A stretch of DNA of 64,000 nucleotides from NCBI GenBank assembly GCA_947095585.1, contig OX352762.1:97438249-97502248 (forward strand). The letters are read 5' to 3'. The notes beneath the pieces were generated by a model that worked only from the letters and a program-made list of their open reading frames with translations, had not been told where the DNA came from and ran no database searches. The DNA comes from Nephrocerus scutellatus (lineage: Eukaryota > Arthropoda > Insecta > Diptera > Pipunculidae). Position 1 is the first letter of the stretch, and every line of letters begins with the position of its first letter. Position numbers and translations under genes: made by a program. Below are positions 12,386 through 24,640 of the stretch, in pieces.

Positions 12386-15101
12386 AATAATTTTTTTTTA
12401 TATCTTAAAGACAGGCTTTTTTAGCATTTTAGGTATTACCTATCATACACGTAACAAAAATATTTAAAAAAAATATATTTTGCAAGATACTTGGTACGAG
12501 ATATCACATTTTTTTCTATTACCAAAAAATAAACGAATTTTATTTATATATATATATATAGTATTCCTAAGCGATTTGAATGAGATTTATGTGATTCCAT
12601 AGTATGTCGTACTATCAAATTGGCTTTATGGTTATGTTTCAAAATCGGTGTTGCGTATTTAATTACTAAAATTTTCGAAAAGTCTACACAGCACTGCAGC
12701 ATAACTATTTCGTTTCTCACCACTTTAAATTATTATATCTAGTTTCAATAATATTCGAATATTTGGTAATATCATAAAAACGCGGTACCCATACGCACTG
12801 GTGTTTTAAGCCGGATGTATTTATTTTTGCTAAACCGATTGTAATTTTAAACGAAATCATGCAACCCGTTCTCACGTTTCAGGCCGACCTATAAGTGACT
12901 TCGGCAACAATTTGTGCGTGCAACAACTCGGCTCGGCAACAACTTATCTAGTGGGAAAAAGTTTAACAGCTGGCTTCAGTAAAAAAAAAATGTCGCCAAA
13001 GATCGAAAAACCCACTAATGAGTGAAGAACACAAATAATAAAAAAAAATTAATATTGGCTTAAGGTGTTGTTCGCGCAGCGTCAGCTACAAATTATTATT
13101 TGAAAAGGAGGGTGGCAGCAGCGGATGGTTATTGGCTGCGCTAAGCTACACCAAAAGTATCCGAATGTGTGTACCTTTCTAGCTATGGCGCGTTTTTTTT
13201 CTTCACTTTTTTGTTGCTTCTAGCATTCGTTTTCAGTGTAATACGTTGGAGTCGCCCTTGTCTCCGTTCAAGCGGTGTTAGGCAAGTGCTATACCTAGCA
13301 CAGCTCGCTTCTGTTTGCCAAATGCAACAAACTATTAATTTAATCGGGTGAAGCGAGCGACGCACCAAAGATGTTTAAATGTTTCCCGCAAGAAAACTTC
13401 GATTGAATGAGTAGATAAATGTGAGTGCCCTTCTATCTACGTGAATGTGAAGCAGCACCTCCAGAACAAAGAATAATTCTAACTACTGTTATCATACTTA
13501 CAATTATGTCCAGGGCATAAATAATCATTTTTGCGTTTGCTTTGTCTAACATTTTGTCTTCTAGAGAACTTTATTGTCGCTTGTGTTCTTCGTTCCTTCC
13601 ATATATCCTTGGCTGGATCTCCTTTAAAAAAATGTCATGACAAACAGGACAATATTTAGGTCCTGTAGAGGCATTACACTCGTTTGCATGGAAGCACGAA
13701 CGATTTTATGTACAAGGAAATAGAACTTGTCTTAATTGGTTTCTTGGGCTATGTAATTGATTCAGCGTATATTGATGAGTTAGTAATTGCTGTTCGAATA
13801 CGACGAATAGAATTGGTGACATTGACCAGGCTTCGTGAACTTAATATTCGCTCTTACACAGAAATATCAGAGGTAGTAGTTAAGAGTATAAGTAATTGTT
13901 GCAATTGTTTTACTGCATTCTTTGCGTACTCTTGCGATTGGTCGGACTGCACCTCGACCGCCACCCGCGGGATCATAGATAGAAATTAAATAAAATGTAA
14001 GTACGCAAGTCATGTCCAATTGAACAGAAAAGGTGAAGTTTTATTTAATGATACGATGCTTACGAAATATGTAAAACGTGTATTTATATTACATTTTCTT
14101 AATTATTTATTGTGTTCTTGTCAGTAAAATCAATTATGGTTGTTTGCCTAGTTGTGTGTGTTCAGTGACAAGCTTACACGAAGCTGCTTTTAAACTACTT
14201 TGCTGAAAATCAGTTTTTGTTGCTGGAAAGATATTTTTTTAAGTTAAAACCACACACTGAGAGTATATCGGCGACAGAAGTAGAAAAGTAGGCATACTTA
14301 TTAGAAAATCATGTGTAAATGAAACTATTACTTCGTAATGCAAGGCGTTGACTCTTACAACAGATATTAATTTAAAATCTAAGATCTGATGCCGGTGCAT
14401 TCTTTGTTCTTTAAATGTGCAATTCCTTAGCTAATGCTATGAGCTTACTAACGCCATTTAATAAAACTATGCTCACACTGACGGTCTGCTATTTTGAACT
14501 TTTTTGTGCATTAAGTTTTTTATTTATAACTAGCGGAAATACTCGGCATTTCCCCGCTGCCCCATCCCGCCCACTGACCATAGAGCCACCAATGAAACAA
14601 TAGAATAGACACTAATATCGGCAAAAATAACAAAAACAGTCTCAAATTTAAAATTAAGTTTTTTTCTTTTATTTCAAGTTGTGCTTTATACCCCAGTGTT
14701 TATGAAAGTTTATTGTTTTATTTTTCATCACTTAACATCACTAAGAAAATTTTCAAGATTACTTTTTGGATATGCTTGATTTGCTGGATTTGAATATATC
14801 TTTGAAACGTGATAATTATTGATATTGGACAAGACCGAACACAGCTCTGATTGATAAAGAAAGCTATCTACTTTCTCAACATTCTGTACGGAATAGCTTA
14901 ATTATTGCTGGAGTTCAAAGATATTTGGTCGTGGCCATATACATTCTCTGTCACATCCGCTAGATTTAATCTGCATTGAAAGTGAAAAGACGCAAATTTT
15001 TCAATATTTTATAATATTTAACTTTAAAAGCAGAATTTTTTTAGGATTATCAATTCAGTAGTTGTGCATGACTTTTTTCTTTGTAAGCCGTGGTGCTACA
15101 A
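12386..15101. other. unassigned AT-rich DNA
   Basis: Contains a TA microsatellite at 12,544-12,560. At about 14,528-14,655 lies a diverged copy of an interspersed repeat whose core CACTAATATCGGCAAAAATA also occurs near 53,960. Open frames at 13,169-13,351 and 13,684-13,989 show no motif. No host gene was recognised. Confidence 0.45.
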
Positions 15102-15310
15102 ACGAAAAATTAGAATTCAAATAACTAATTAAAATTAAAAATAATAACGATAACATGAATTTTTTCAAACCAACCACTCAATAGTGAAACGTGAATCCGT
15201 TATGTTTATCCGTTACGTTTCACTATTGAGTGGTTGGTTTGAAAAAATTCTTGTTATCGTTATAATTATATTTTTAACTTAAATTAGTTATTTGAATTCT
15301 AATTTAACGT
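15102..15310. mobile_element. long palindrome, foldback or MITE-like
   Basis: Inverted arms of about 91-96 bp (15,102-15,192 and 15,215-15,310) are about 90% alike and are separated by 22 bp. The inner ends, AATAGTGAAACGT and its complement, are perfect. The outer parts carry a few indels. The structure fits a small foldback or MITE element; no target duplication was clear. It lies just upstream of the 5' edge of a family C copy. Confidence 0.75.
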
Positions 15311-15348
15311 TTCTATTCTCGATCTCGACGGTTCGTTAATTTTATATT

Positions 15349-15382
15349 GTGAAATGAATTCTCAGTTTGAAATTCATTTCAC
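15349..15382. repeat. perfect 12-bp hairpin
   Basis: GTGAAATGAATT at 15,349-15,360 is followed after 10 bases by its exact reverse complement at 15,371-15,382. It sits between the long palindrome and the truncated 5' edge of the family C copy, so it may be part of the same insertion. Confidence 0.8.
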
Positions 15383-15383
15383 A

Positions 15384-16866
15384 GGCATGCTTTCGATTTT
15401 ACAAACTGCAACTGAGGAAAACCGAACAAAATTTTAACGAGCCAGAAATGATTGCAATGCCCATTTTCGGTGAGTCAAATTCACCTACGACCAAAAATTG
15501 AGGCAAAAAATACTACAATGTCCCAAAGGTAGTAAATTGGTCATTCGTGCAGAGAATCAAAACTACAGCCTCATCGTCGATTCCAACACTCCTTTTTAAT
15601 GACATTCCAGTTGTCAGCTTTATAGATAAGGCCAATCTGTTTGCTGCTTATTTTGCAGCTAGCTCCATGCCTCCAGATTGTGCATTGCTGCCTCCTGCAC
15701 CGCAGAGTATTGAACACTCTAAATGACAGATAATCATTCGTACTTGTGCAGTTGCCAGAGTTTTAATTGATCTCATCACTCACAAATCCGCTGGGCCAGA
15801 TGGTATTTTTCCAATAGTTCTGAAAAGGTGTTCTTCCAAGCTGGCATTACCTTTGCATAAGCTTTTCCATCTATCCTTTTCTTCTGGGCTCTTCCCGAGA
15901 AGTTGGAAAACAGCCATTTTGTCCAGCCCTTACCCAAAAAAGGTGAGCCGTCGTCTCCTTCTTCGTACCGACCCATAGCACCATAGCACATCCATTCTTT
16001 CAATGGTCATGGAAACGCTGATCAATTTTCAGCTCTAGAAATATCTTGAAACCAACGAAATCCTTAGTGACTGGCAGTATGGATTTCGTGAGCAACGTTC
16101 TATCGGTTATTTGATGGTATATCTCAACGAACAGTGGAATTAATTCGGAGAAAGCAAAGCTGTTGCACTCGATAGTTCTAAGGCATTTGGCAGAGTTTGG
16201 CATCAAGCTCTTTTGTCCAAAATGCGTGCTTATGGAGTCGATGATAAACTGCTTCACATTAGAAGCTATATTTCGGACCACTCAATTCAAGTTGTATTGG
16301 ACGGTTTCAATTCAAAAGTACATTACCTAAATGCTGGCGTTCTCTAGGGCTCCGTTTTGTCCCCGACACTATTTCTCATTTTTATTAATGATCTCTTATC
16401 TATGACTTCTAATAAAATTCACTCCTTCGCTGACGACAGCACTCTCAGCTTCTTACATTAGTTTGAAGAACGTCCCTCCACTACTCATGTGAAACTCAAA
16501 CAGCTACATATGTTAAGCACATTAAATTCTGACCTAGACATCATAATACAATGGGGAGAAAACAATCGAGTAGAATTTAACGCTTCCAAAACCCAATCCT
16601 GTCGTCTAAGTGAATCCCAAATCCCATGCCAATCGCAATCTCTCGCAATTCTCGGTATGTGCGTTATCGTCGCTTTCCTGACTATCACTGTTTTATCGTT
16701 TCTTCCACTAGCGGTGCTCAAGAGAAATAGCCAGCTGCATGCACCTCTCCTTGAATTCAAAATACAAGCTCATAGACATCTCCTCTTCTCTCCTCCTTCT
16801 TTTCCTTAACGCTCACGCTGTGCCAAGTCTATAGGTGAGCATTATAAGGCTGCGCGAATTATAAAA
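15384..16866 (+). mobile_element. family C jockey-like retrotransposon, 5'-truncated (C1)
   Basis: This copy covers the end of the endonuclease region, RT and part of the 3' end. Visible pieces are a THKSAGPDGI-type block near 15,780, YRPIA near 15,968, a WQYGFREQRSIG-type block near 16,075, ALDSSKAFGRVWHQALLS near 16,167, and the catalytic box HSFADDSTLSF intact at about 16,420-16,455. The 3' region ends with the family-typical untranslated part, including CTTAACGCTCACGCTGTGCC. The region between about 16,660 and 16,760 is deleted relative to other copies. Frameshifts and stops make it inactive. Jockey-like is a motif-based assignment; CR1-type placement is the alternative. Confidence 0.85.
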
Positions 16867-19800
16867 AAAGGGAGTTATACACGCGCCCCAAAGCTTGTAA
16901 GAAGAAAGTATACAGTTTATTTAATTAAATAAGAAGTTGCTATATTAAATGTTTATTGTTATTTGTTATAGATAACTTATGTATATGAATGGTTATGGCT
17001 TTTATACAATTTATTGCAAAGTTTGAAAAAAGTCATTTTTTGAATAAAAGCTTCAGGCGTTGTTATCCAAAATTTTGTCTTTTTTTTTACTTACAATAAT
17101 ATTAGTGATAAATAGACATAAATTACATTATATAGTTGCGCCCCCTACAAATAATCCTGCCGGTGCAAATGTTGACAGCAGGAGGAGGAATTCATAAGTC
17201 CTCACTCTAGTCTATGCATTATATTTATGCACTAATAGTTTTGTTTCTCTTTTTTGCAAGCTAACCAAGAATAGAATACTAAAATTCAAACGATAAACTT
17301 TAAGTATGCCTGTCTGTCAAAGGTACTACAGGTATTACCCGTGCCTAAGTGATTAGTTCAAACCGAATCCACCACACAAGGGACAAATTGCGGAATGCAA
17401 TTTTAATTGATTAATTGAAATATGAATCATTCTTCTTGGTATCGCCTATTCTCCAGAGATGTCTCCAATTGACTACGACCCAAAGACCGAAAGCGAATTG
17501 TATGTTTTTATCTAAAAATAGGTAATAGCAATCTTGAAACACCGATGGAGCAAATATATTGCGGTTGAGGATTATGGTGTTAGGAGATTACATTGAGGAA
17601 AGAAATATCAATGAACCGCTACAATGTTGTGTTTTATGACTTGACATGAAAATTCCGATCAACTGTTGTATTGGAATGTAAGTTATGTTTACCATTTATA
17701 TCTAACAAATTCATTTGCATATGTCTCGTCATATATGACATTCATTCAAATGAATTAAAATTGTCGACTAATACAAAAGTCGCACATTCTCTAAAAAATA
17801 TCTTCTTCAATTTAAACAGCATTTAATGATCGATATTTTAAGGTTTTGAAAACGGATGAATAAAGAAAAACACAACCAACACCATAAAACACTTCAATTT
17901 GGAAGGATTACACAGATCTGAAATGCAGATAGATTTGCGTTTTCGGTTAGATGCTCATTGTCGGTTGGTTGGCAGTCAAAAGCAATGTTGTGCGCCTGAC
18001 CTTAACCCCTTGGGTAATTTGTTTTTCACTCGGTCTCGACATTTTTTCATTTATCTCTTTTGCATTGTTATTTTTCAGCACGAGTGTGCGAATAGATTCT
18101 CGCTGCAAATGTGAATTTGCCAGTGATTGTTGTGTTGTTGTATAGCATCACTGTTGGTCTTGTTGTACCCAACCATATTATCCTCGCTATTGTCCTAGTT
18201 CAAAAGCACGTGACCTTAGCATTTGGTCGTAGCCGGTGTGTTTCTATGCAGTAATCTATTGGAGACACAACCTTAATGACTGCAATATATATACAGTATA
18301 TAACTTTTTATACCATTTATACCACTAAAGCAGTTCAATTGTCTTCGATTTACTCTGTCCATTCCACTCTGTCTCTTACCTGTCTTTTACTATATGTGTT
18401 ACGACAATCCAAGACTCCTAGAGTAGTATTCAATTTAATTGTGATTTGTGCAAGGAGTTAAATCGAGATACTGCCGATCAGAATGAATGTTTTCCTGCTG
18501 ATGAGAACTATACAGAAAAATCCTGATAAAATATTAAAATATTTTACAGGACGCAGGTGCACTCAGGCTGAAAAGCTGTACTGTGTGTTGGAACCATGTG
18601 AAGTGCAGGAAGGCTCCTCAGAAACTGGAAATTATTTTCGAAGATTTAATGAAATTTCATCGTAGATATTGCTTTTAAATTGATTGTACACCAAGTGGGA
18701 ATTATTGTGGCTTATCGCGCGCGGTAAACATTATAAATGCGAGTGTTTAATTCGTTTATCCGATTTATTAAAGGTCGAAGGTCGATTATTTTGTAGTTCT
18801 TGTTGTTTTTTTCAGTAAGCAAAATTAATAGACAACTGTAACAAAATAAATAACAACAAGAAAAAAGTAACGTCTTATATAGGTAAACCACCGATTTTTA
18901 CTTCAACGTAGCAATCAATTCGTTTGTGTCAACCTTCTTGTCGTTATTTTTCAACATAAATAATATTGCAAAGATAATATTGGAATAAGCAATATCTGAA
19001 ACCGTAATTTACATTATGTAATAGTACAGTCCAACCTTAGAATGAAACGTTAAATGACTTTTTGTAAGCCCTGACGAGTTCCCATTAATTTTCTCCAAAC
19101 TTTCCCAAAATTATTCAATTATTCTTCAACCATACATTTTCCTCCTACTTCCGGATTGAATCAGTAAATCTTTCGAGACCTGCCATCTACAGAACGATCC
19201 ATTTTGTCTCTTAAGAACCGCAGTAATTAATGATTTTCTTTCCATACGAAACTGAAGGACATTAATTTCAAGCATCACACGATGAAATCGCGTGAGAATT
19301 ATGCGGACAGGGCAATAAACCCATCAAGCGAAGGCACAAACAAACAAATCTCACAGCTCAGTAAGTCCAGAAAAGAATTAAACCAAATCAAAAAAAGTTC
19401 AATATCCCCTTCATTCCCAGGGAAAACCCTAACCTTAAAGGAAATGCGAGAAAAATATTCACTGATGACTTATGTACTGTGATGACGAAGAATTTGTCCT
19501 TACCCAGAACACGAATACAAGGACACGTACTTCACTAACACGCGCACATAAAACCATTGTACTCATGCTTACATACATACAAAAGAGGAAGGAAATCAAT
19601 GTCATGTCATCTCTTCCTTGACAATTTAATTCAGTGATTATATTCCTGTAGGCGAAGAATAGACAAAGCTCTAACTTTGAACGCTAAAGCATAAATTATT
19701 AACTGAGATTTGTTTATATTTTTTATTATCAACATGCAGTCCGTCCGTTTGCAGAATCTAGAAAGACCATCAACCAGAAGCTATTGTTTAGTTTCAAGAA

Positions 19801-20239
19801 CAATTTAAGTGTAGCGATTGAGGCAAACTGCATTGAGGCCTTTTTATTACATTTGCTTAAATGATTGGCTTGGCTATGAAAAGTTGATCTTATTAAGAAG
19901 GATTAAATGTAATGATTGTTAATGTCGTGTTTATTGTTTTTCTACTGATTTTATTTAAATATATATTTTTGCTGAAAATATTGAAGAAAGTGCAATAAGA
20001 TTTAGTTCACGTGAACAAGAGATCATACACCTTTTCCTAAGTCATATTATGTCTGTTCGATCCGCTCAAATTTGAAAACGTTCCTCGAGCTCCTTGAAAT
20101 GAGCACAGGTTTTAAGTATTCCAACAATACGTGAACTTCTGTATTTTAGAATGCCTGGTTTAAGCTGCTCTCATACAAATATTTTTCGAAAAGTCAAGTA
20201 AGCGCTTACTAGGCGTGCGAGTAGCAAGCAAAGAACCAA
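16867..20239. other. unassigned AT-rich DNA
   Basis: No gene or known repeat was recognised over about 3.4 kb. Short open frames at 17,899-18,145, 18,276-18,461, 18,483-18,665 and 19,282-19,482 lack motifs and are probably chance. This could be intronic DNA. Confidence 0.45.
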
Positions 20240-23200
20240 TGCAACCATTTTGATGGAGGGAAACCATAATTTGTTTAACTCTGCATTGGGTAACCAGGAT
20301 CCTGCGAATCCCTCAGCTGGTCTGCCAGCGGCCTCGGTATCGGATATGCAGGCCCAAGCATCATCGATGGCTGAGATGTCTGGCCAAGGTCTCAGAGGCA
20401 GCAAGCTACTGGCTATGGGTGAGGATTCACTTTTTAGTGCGTCATCATCGTAGGGCAACGCGTTGACTGAGTCTTCTCTTGGAAAATGACACAGGTTTAG
20501 ACTCGGCGGTCACCTAATGAGCTAATGAGTTTCAATCTGATGGATCTCTTCTTAAGGGAGGAGAGGTGGTTGGTCGAGGACATAGTACTATCACTGCTTG
20601 ATCATCCAAAGCAGTGATAGTTTAAACTGGTCTGACAGACAGTACAGGAAACCGAAGAACAGTAACTACCTATATTCCTAAACAAGTGTCCAAGGGCTTC
20701 TCGTCACCGAGAACGAGTAATCCTGTAACTCGGAATATCTCTTAGGTACGGGAGAGAGTCTGTTACAGACCTCTAGGAATAATCGGATCCGGGGAATTTG
20801 TCAAATACTCATGTAGCCAATGAGAAGAAGAGTAATAGGAAGAAAATGAAAAGTCAATCAATTTCTGACTTGACTTCGTAATCTCTGACTACAGAAAAGA
20901 ACACAAGACTTGCAACAGAAATGGGCTGCTTATGCCCAGTTGTTCAAAAGCTTTAAAACTTGCTGAGGTAGACAAGTCGACACAGAGTCGCAGAGCTATT
21001 CTTAAATAGAGGCTAAAGTATTAACAGCTACTCTTGTATCAGCGAGGAAGGATGAAGGCAAGATGTCCAAAAAATAACTTGACTTTGTCCACGAACGCTT
21101 TTGGAAATTTGTGGTCGAAAAAAAAACACTGACATTCGAGGTCGAGGTGGATCAGGGCACCATAAAAGTGTAATGCTCCTTCAAATGGCTTTCATCAAAG
21201 GTGGGAGCTTTACCTTTGAAGGCAGTACCTTTTCGTCAGCAGAGGGGAATATCAAAAGCTGATAAAGGTGACAATCCGCTTGCTTGGAAAACTCCAGAAA
21301 CCTGCGGAAATTGTCGGAAGACTCCGAGCCCAAAATGAGGGTCTTGATACAAATAAATGGCGAGTCTACTCACAGAAAGAGTGTGCATCCCTGCTCACAA
21401 GATTCTGAAAGAAAGGTTCGGATTCTGTTCCTACTACTTCCTTGGTCGTGCAGTGCTCATAAAGGGAAGTGTCGGGGATAAAGGGAAAAAATTATTGACA
21501 CTGTCTATAATTTTTACTCAGATTAACTTGCAGCATAGCAAATAGCCGGCTACTGCTCTACTATGCAATAGTCATGCGAAGTTGCAAACATCACCTGAAA
21601 TATTCCTTGTGCAATAGCCATGGGTATATCGTGGACGTATCTATGACTCAGGAATGATTAATTGGGGCACTGTCTTTTATCGTGAAGGCAGTAATCGTCC
21701 TCGGGCCAATATCTAAGCCAATTTACTGCGACAGTTCTGTTCTCAAGATATTATCGCAGTTGAAATATCTTATCAGAGTTCTCAGCATACCGTCAGGGGA
21801 AGCAGCAAATGCAACAACAGAGAACTTCACCTGTTGGACTATTTACTTTCCACAGACTTAGTAATAAATAACATTGGCAATGAGGCAAAATTTATGAACA
21901 GTCAGAGGAAAGAAGTAATTGATATAACTCTGTCAAACTACAAGATGATCAACCAATGGAAAGTGATAAAAGATCATTGTGCGACCATCGATATATACCC
22001 AATAATGCTGCAACATGGTGGTATTAGACTTTTAGACGAGCTATAACTGATTTATACATCTAGTTTGTCCTTCGGGTATGTTCTTACATGTTTATGCAAT
22101 GTTAGAGTAGCGTATATCCCAAAACCAGGCAAAAGTGACTACTCACTAGCTAAAAGTTTCAGATCAACCAGTCTTACATCATTTGTGCTGAAAGGTCTTG
22201 ACCGCTTGAGATGTATATTAGCTTGGTAAATCCTGGGAGTCTTCTCTTCATGATCTTCTTTTCAGGTTTGAAAAGAGCATGATGAACGGAGCCTTCACCA
22301 TAGGAGTGTTTATTGATATTGAGGGAGCTTTTGACAACGCTACCTTTGACTAGATGTGCAACTCTGCTGAGGGGCATGAAGTGGACCTTAACCAGATGAA
22401 TTGACTACATGCTTTCCTGCCAGCTTCTTCAGACAGGTGAGAATATGGATGATAAAGTTACGGTCGAAGTGGCCAAGGGATGCCCACAAGGTGGAGTCCT
22501 TTCTCTGCTTCTATGGTGCCTTAATGTCGATTTTTGCTCGAAGAAGTTGGTCAATTAGATATACACATACAAGCTTATGCAGACGATGTATATCTTATTT
22601 CATCCAATAAAACTGTCAGAGCCGCCTATATAAATCTACAGACTGCTATGAATCGGTCGGATAATTGGTGTAGCGGAAATGGATCAGCGGTAAATCCGAG
22701 TAAAACTACTACATTTTTATTTACTCGTAAACGTAAATTCGATGGTCTTATTCCTCCTGTACTAAAATGGTTTCACTTTGCCAATCTCCACGGAATTCAA
22801 ATATCTAGGAATAATTCTAATCTGCAAGATGATGTGGAAGAAGAAAAGCTCAGTTTACATTTATTCAATGTAAAAGAGCATTTGGTAAATCATGGGGACT
22901 GAGTCCGAAAATAGTACAGTGGTTGTATTTAACGATAATCAGACCCATTCTCACCGCAGTAGTTTGGTGGCCAAGAAATTGTCTGAAATTGGCTAAGAGG
23001 ATACTACACAAATTGCAAAGGAACTTCTGCCTGGGAATAACGAGTGCAATGCGCTCTACATCGGCAGATGATCTCAATACACTGCTAAATCTGCCATCTC
23101 TGGATATAGTTATTCAGATTAAAGTTGTAAAAGCTATGTGTCGACTTCGCAACATTGAGGTCTGGCATTATGAGCATAAGAGTGGGCATGGAAACATATT

Positions 23201-23470
23201 CCAAAAGGTTTCGGAACAAATTCCTACGATGCCTGTGGATAGTACTGTACCATTTCTTATGTTCAAAAGAGGGTATAAAGTTCAATACCCTAGCAGGGAA
23301 AGTTGGAAAAATTCAACTTAGATCCTTGGAAATTCGAAATCATATTCTACACTGACGGTTCTCTTACCGATGAAGGAACTGATGCAGGATGGTTCTTAGA
23401 TAAGAATTCTAATGAGGCATTCGTACTTGGAAAATGACCAACTGTTTTTTAAACAGAAATATTTGCTATT
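20240..23470 (+). mobile_element. LOA/I-like non-LTR retrotransposon, decayed two-ORF copy (D)
   Basis: A gag-like ORF1 piece starts near 20,250 (MMEGNHNLFNSALGNQDP). Its C-terminal part near 21,280-21,480 has the LRAQNEGLDTNKWRVYSQKE block seen in LOA/I-type ORF1. The endonuclease C-terminus is near 21,830-22,010 (LLSTDLVINN, VIDITLSNYK). RT fragments follow: IPKPGKSDYSLAKSFRSTSL at 22,110, GCPQGGVLS.L near 22,480, and YADD at about 22,578 (QAYADDVYLISS). A connection domain with NPSKTTTFLFTRKRK follows, then the start of RNase H (FYTDGSLTDEGTDAGWF) near 23,345. Frameshifts are frequent. Clade placement (LOA versus I or R1) is uncertain; the RNase H favours LOA or I. Confidence 0.8.
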
Positions 23471-23601
23471 TTACAAGTTGCCAACTGGGATGTATCTTAA
23501 AAAATACAAGGACGAATCTTTGCAAAAGGTAGTAAAAGGCAAGCTGCTCTACTAGTACTGGAATCACCTTGTGTAAATTCGAATACATAAAGGAATAACA
23601 G

Positions 23602-23632
<31 letters not shown>

Positions 23633-24510
23633 TTAGTTTAAGTACACAGTAATACATACAACATACGAGTAGTCTTAATAAATATAAAATAATGTGCTGT
23701 TGTCTTTAAATAGCAAAATAAATAAGTTGTCGATAAAAAAAGGAATAATTTATCGCCCCCATTTAAATGCAACTGAAGCAGTCAAAACCTCGATAAAGGT
23801 CAATAGAATTCCGCTTTTTACGGTATTTATCAATGTCATTCAATAAAAGGTGAACGCATGTCCCAATTTATACATTAGTTCAAATACTCGTGGAGTTTAC
23901 GAAAAACAACACTTGAAAGAATCAGGGGGCAAGGTTACGGCTCGCTCATTTTCAGAGAATTTTAAAATTATTTGCAAACTTGTCGAATTATGTGTATATA
24001 ATATGTATATAGGAATGTTCACAAGGTAAATGTAAAGCCATAGGGTGTCGCTAATTCTCTTTACATATTTCCCCTAACATAAACACATACTTGTACAAAA
24101 CTTGCTCGGTAAAAATAAAATAAAAATATATAATTGAAAAAAAATAACTACCATCGCCATGCCATTGTAGAAATGTAAGCTCCCATTTGCTCCATACGAA
24201 CCAACAAAGGAATAAAGCATAAGGAAAGCGAAACGTGCAACCTACAATTATTAGCAAGAAGGTTCCTTCCTCTGTTCCCACTATGCCGGTTTCTATTTTG
24301 AATTGCATCTACACATACGTTTATCTTTTAGTAATACATATGGGTGTGAGAAAAAGTTTACTTGGCTGGTATGTGGCTAAAAAGATTCCGACTGATCAAG
24401 ATTTCAAAGTCCACACATAAATTATTTTACAGCGTAGGTCTTCAATGTTTAATGGGGTTCCATTCCATAGTATATCCTATTAACATTTTTGGGCAACTAT
24501 GAAGAATTTA
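23471..24510. other. unassigned AT-rich DNA with TA microsatellite
   Basis: A (TA)n run lies at about 23,603-23,621. The rest shows no gene. Minus-strand frames around 23,466-23,657 and 24,051-24,308 are hydrophobic, from AT-rich codons, and are not convincing. Confidence 0.5.
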
Positions 24511-24512
24511 GT

Positions 24513-24640
24513 TTGGGCGCAGTGGCTCTAGTGATTAGTGTGTTGGACTTCTGACGACTCCACCTCTCGCGAATTTCTGACAAGCGGCTGAGAGTCACGG
24601 AAAACTTCTCAATTTGCGAAATCATTAGATTCGTTCGTCT
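24513..24640 (+). mobile_element. tRNA-derived SINE fragment (family S2)
   Basis: GTTTGGGCGCAGTGGCTCTA is a box-A-like start. Box B is deleted. Then come CCACCTCTCGCGAATTT and GTCACGGAAAACTTCTCAA, shared with the complete SINE at 34,026-34,290. It ends where the next LOA/I-like element begins. Confidence 0.7.

Noticed and set aside
13169..13351. Hydrophobic frame resembling a signal or membrane peptide
   Set aside because: The hydrophobicity comes from a T-run; there is no supporting motif or splice context.
18276..18665. Two short adjacent frames as a small gene
   Set aside because: No shared motif, no splice signals, and lengths within chance for this region.
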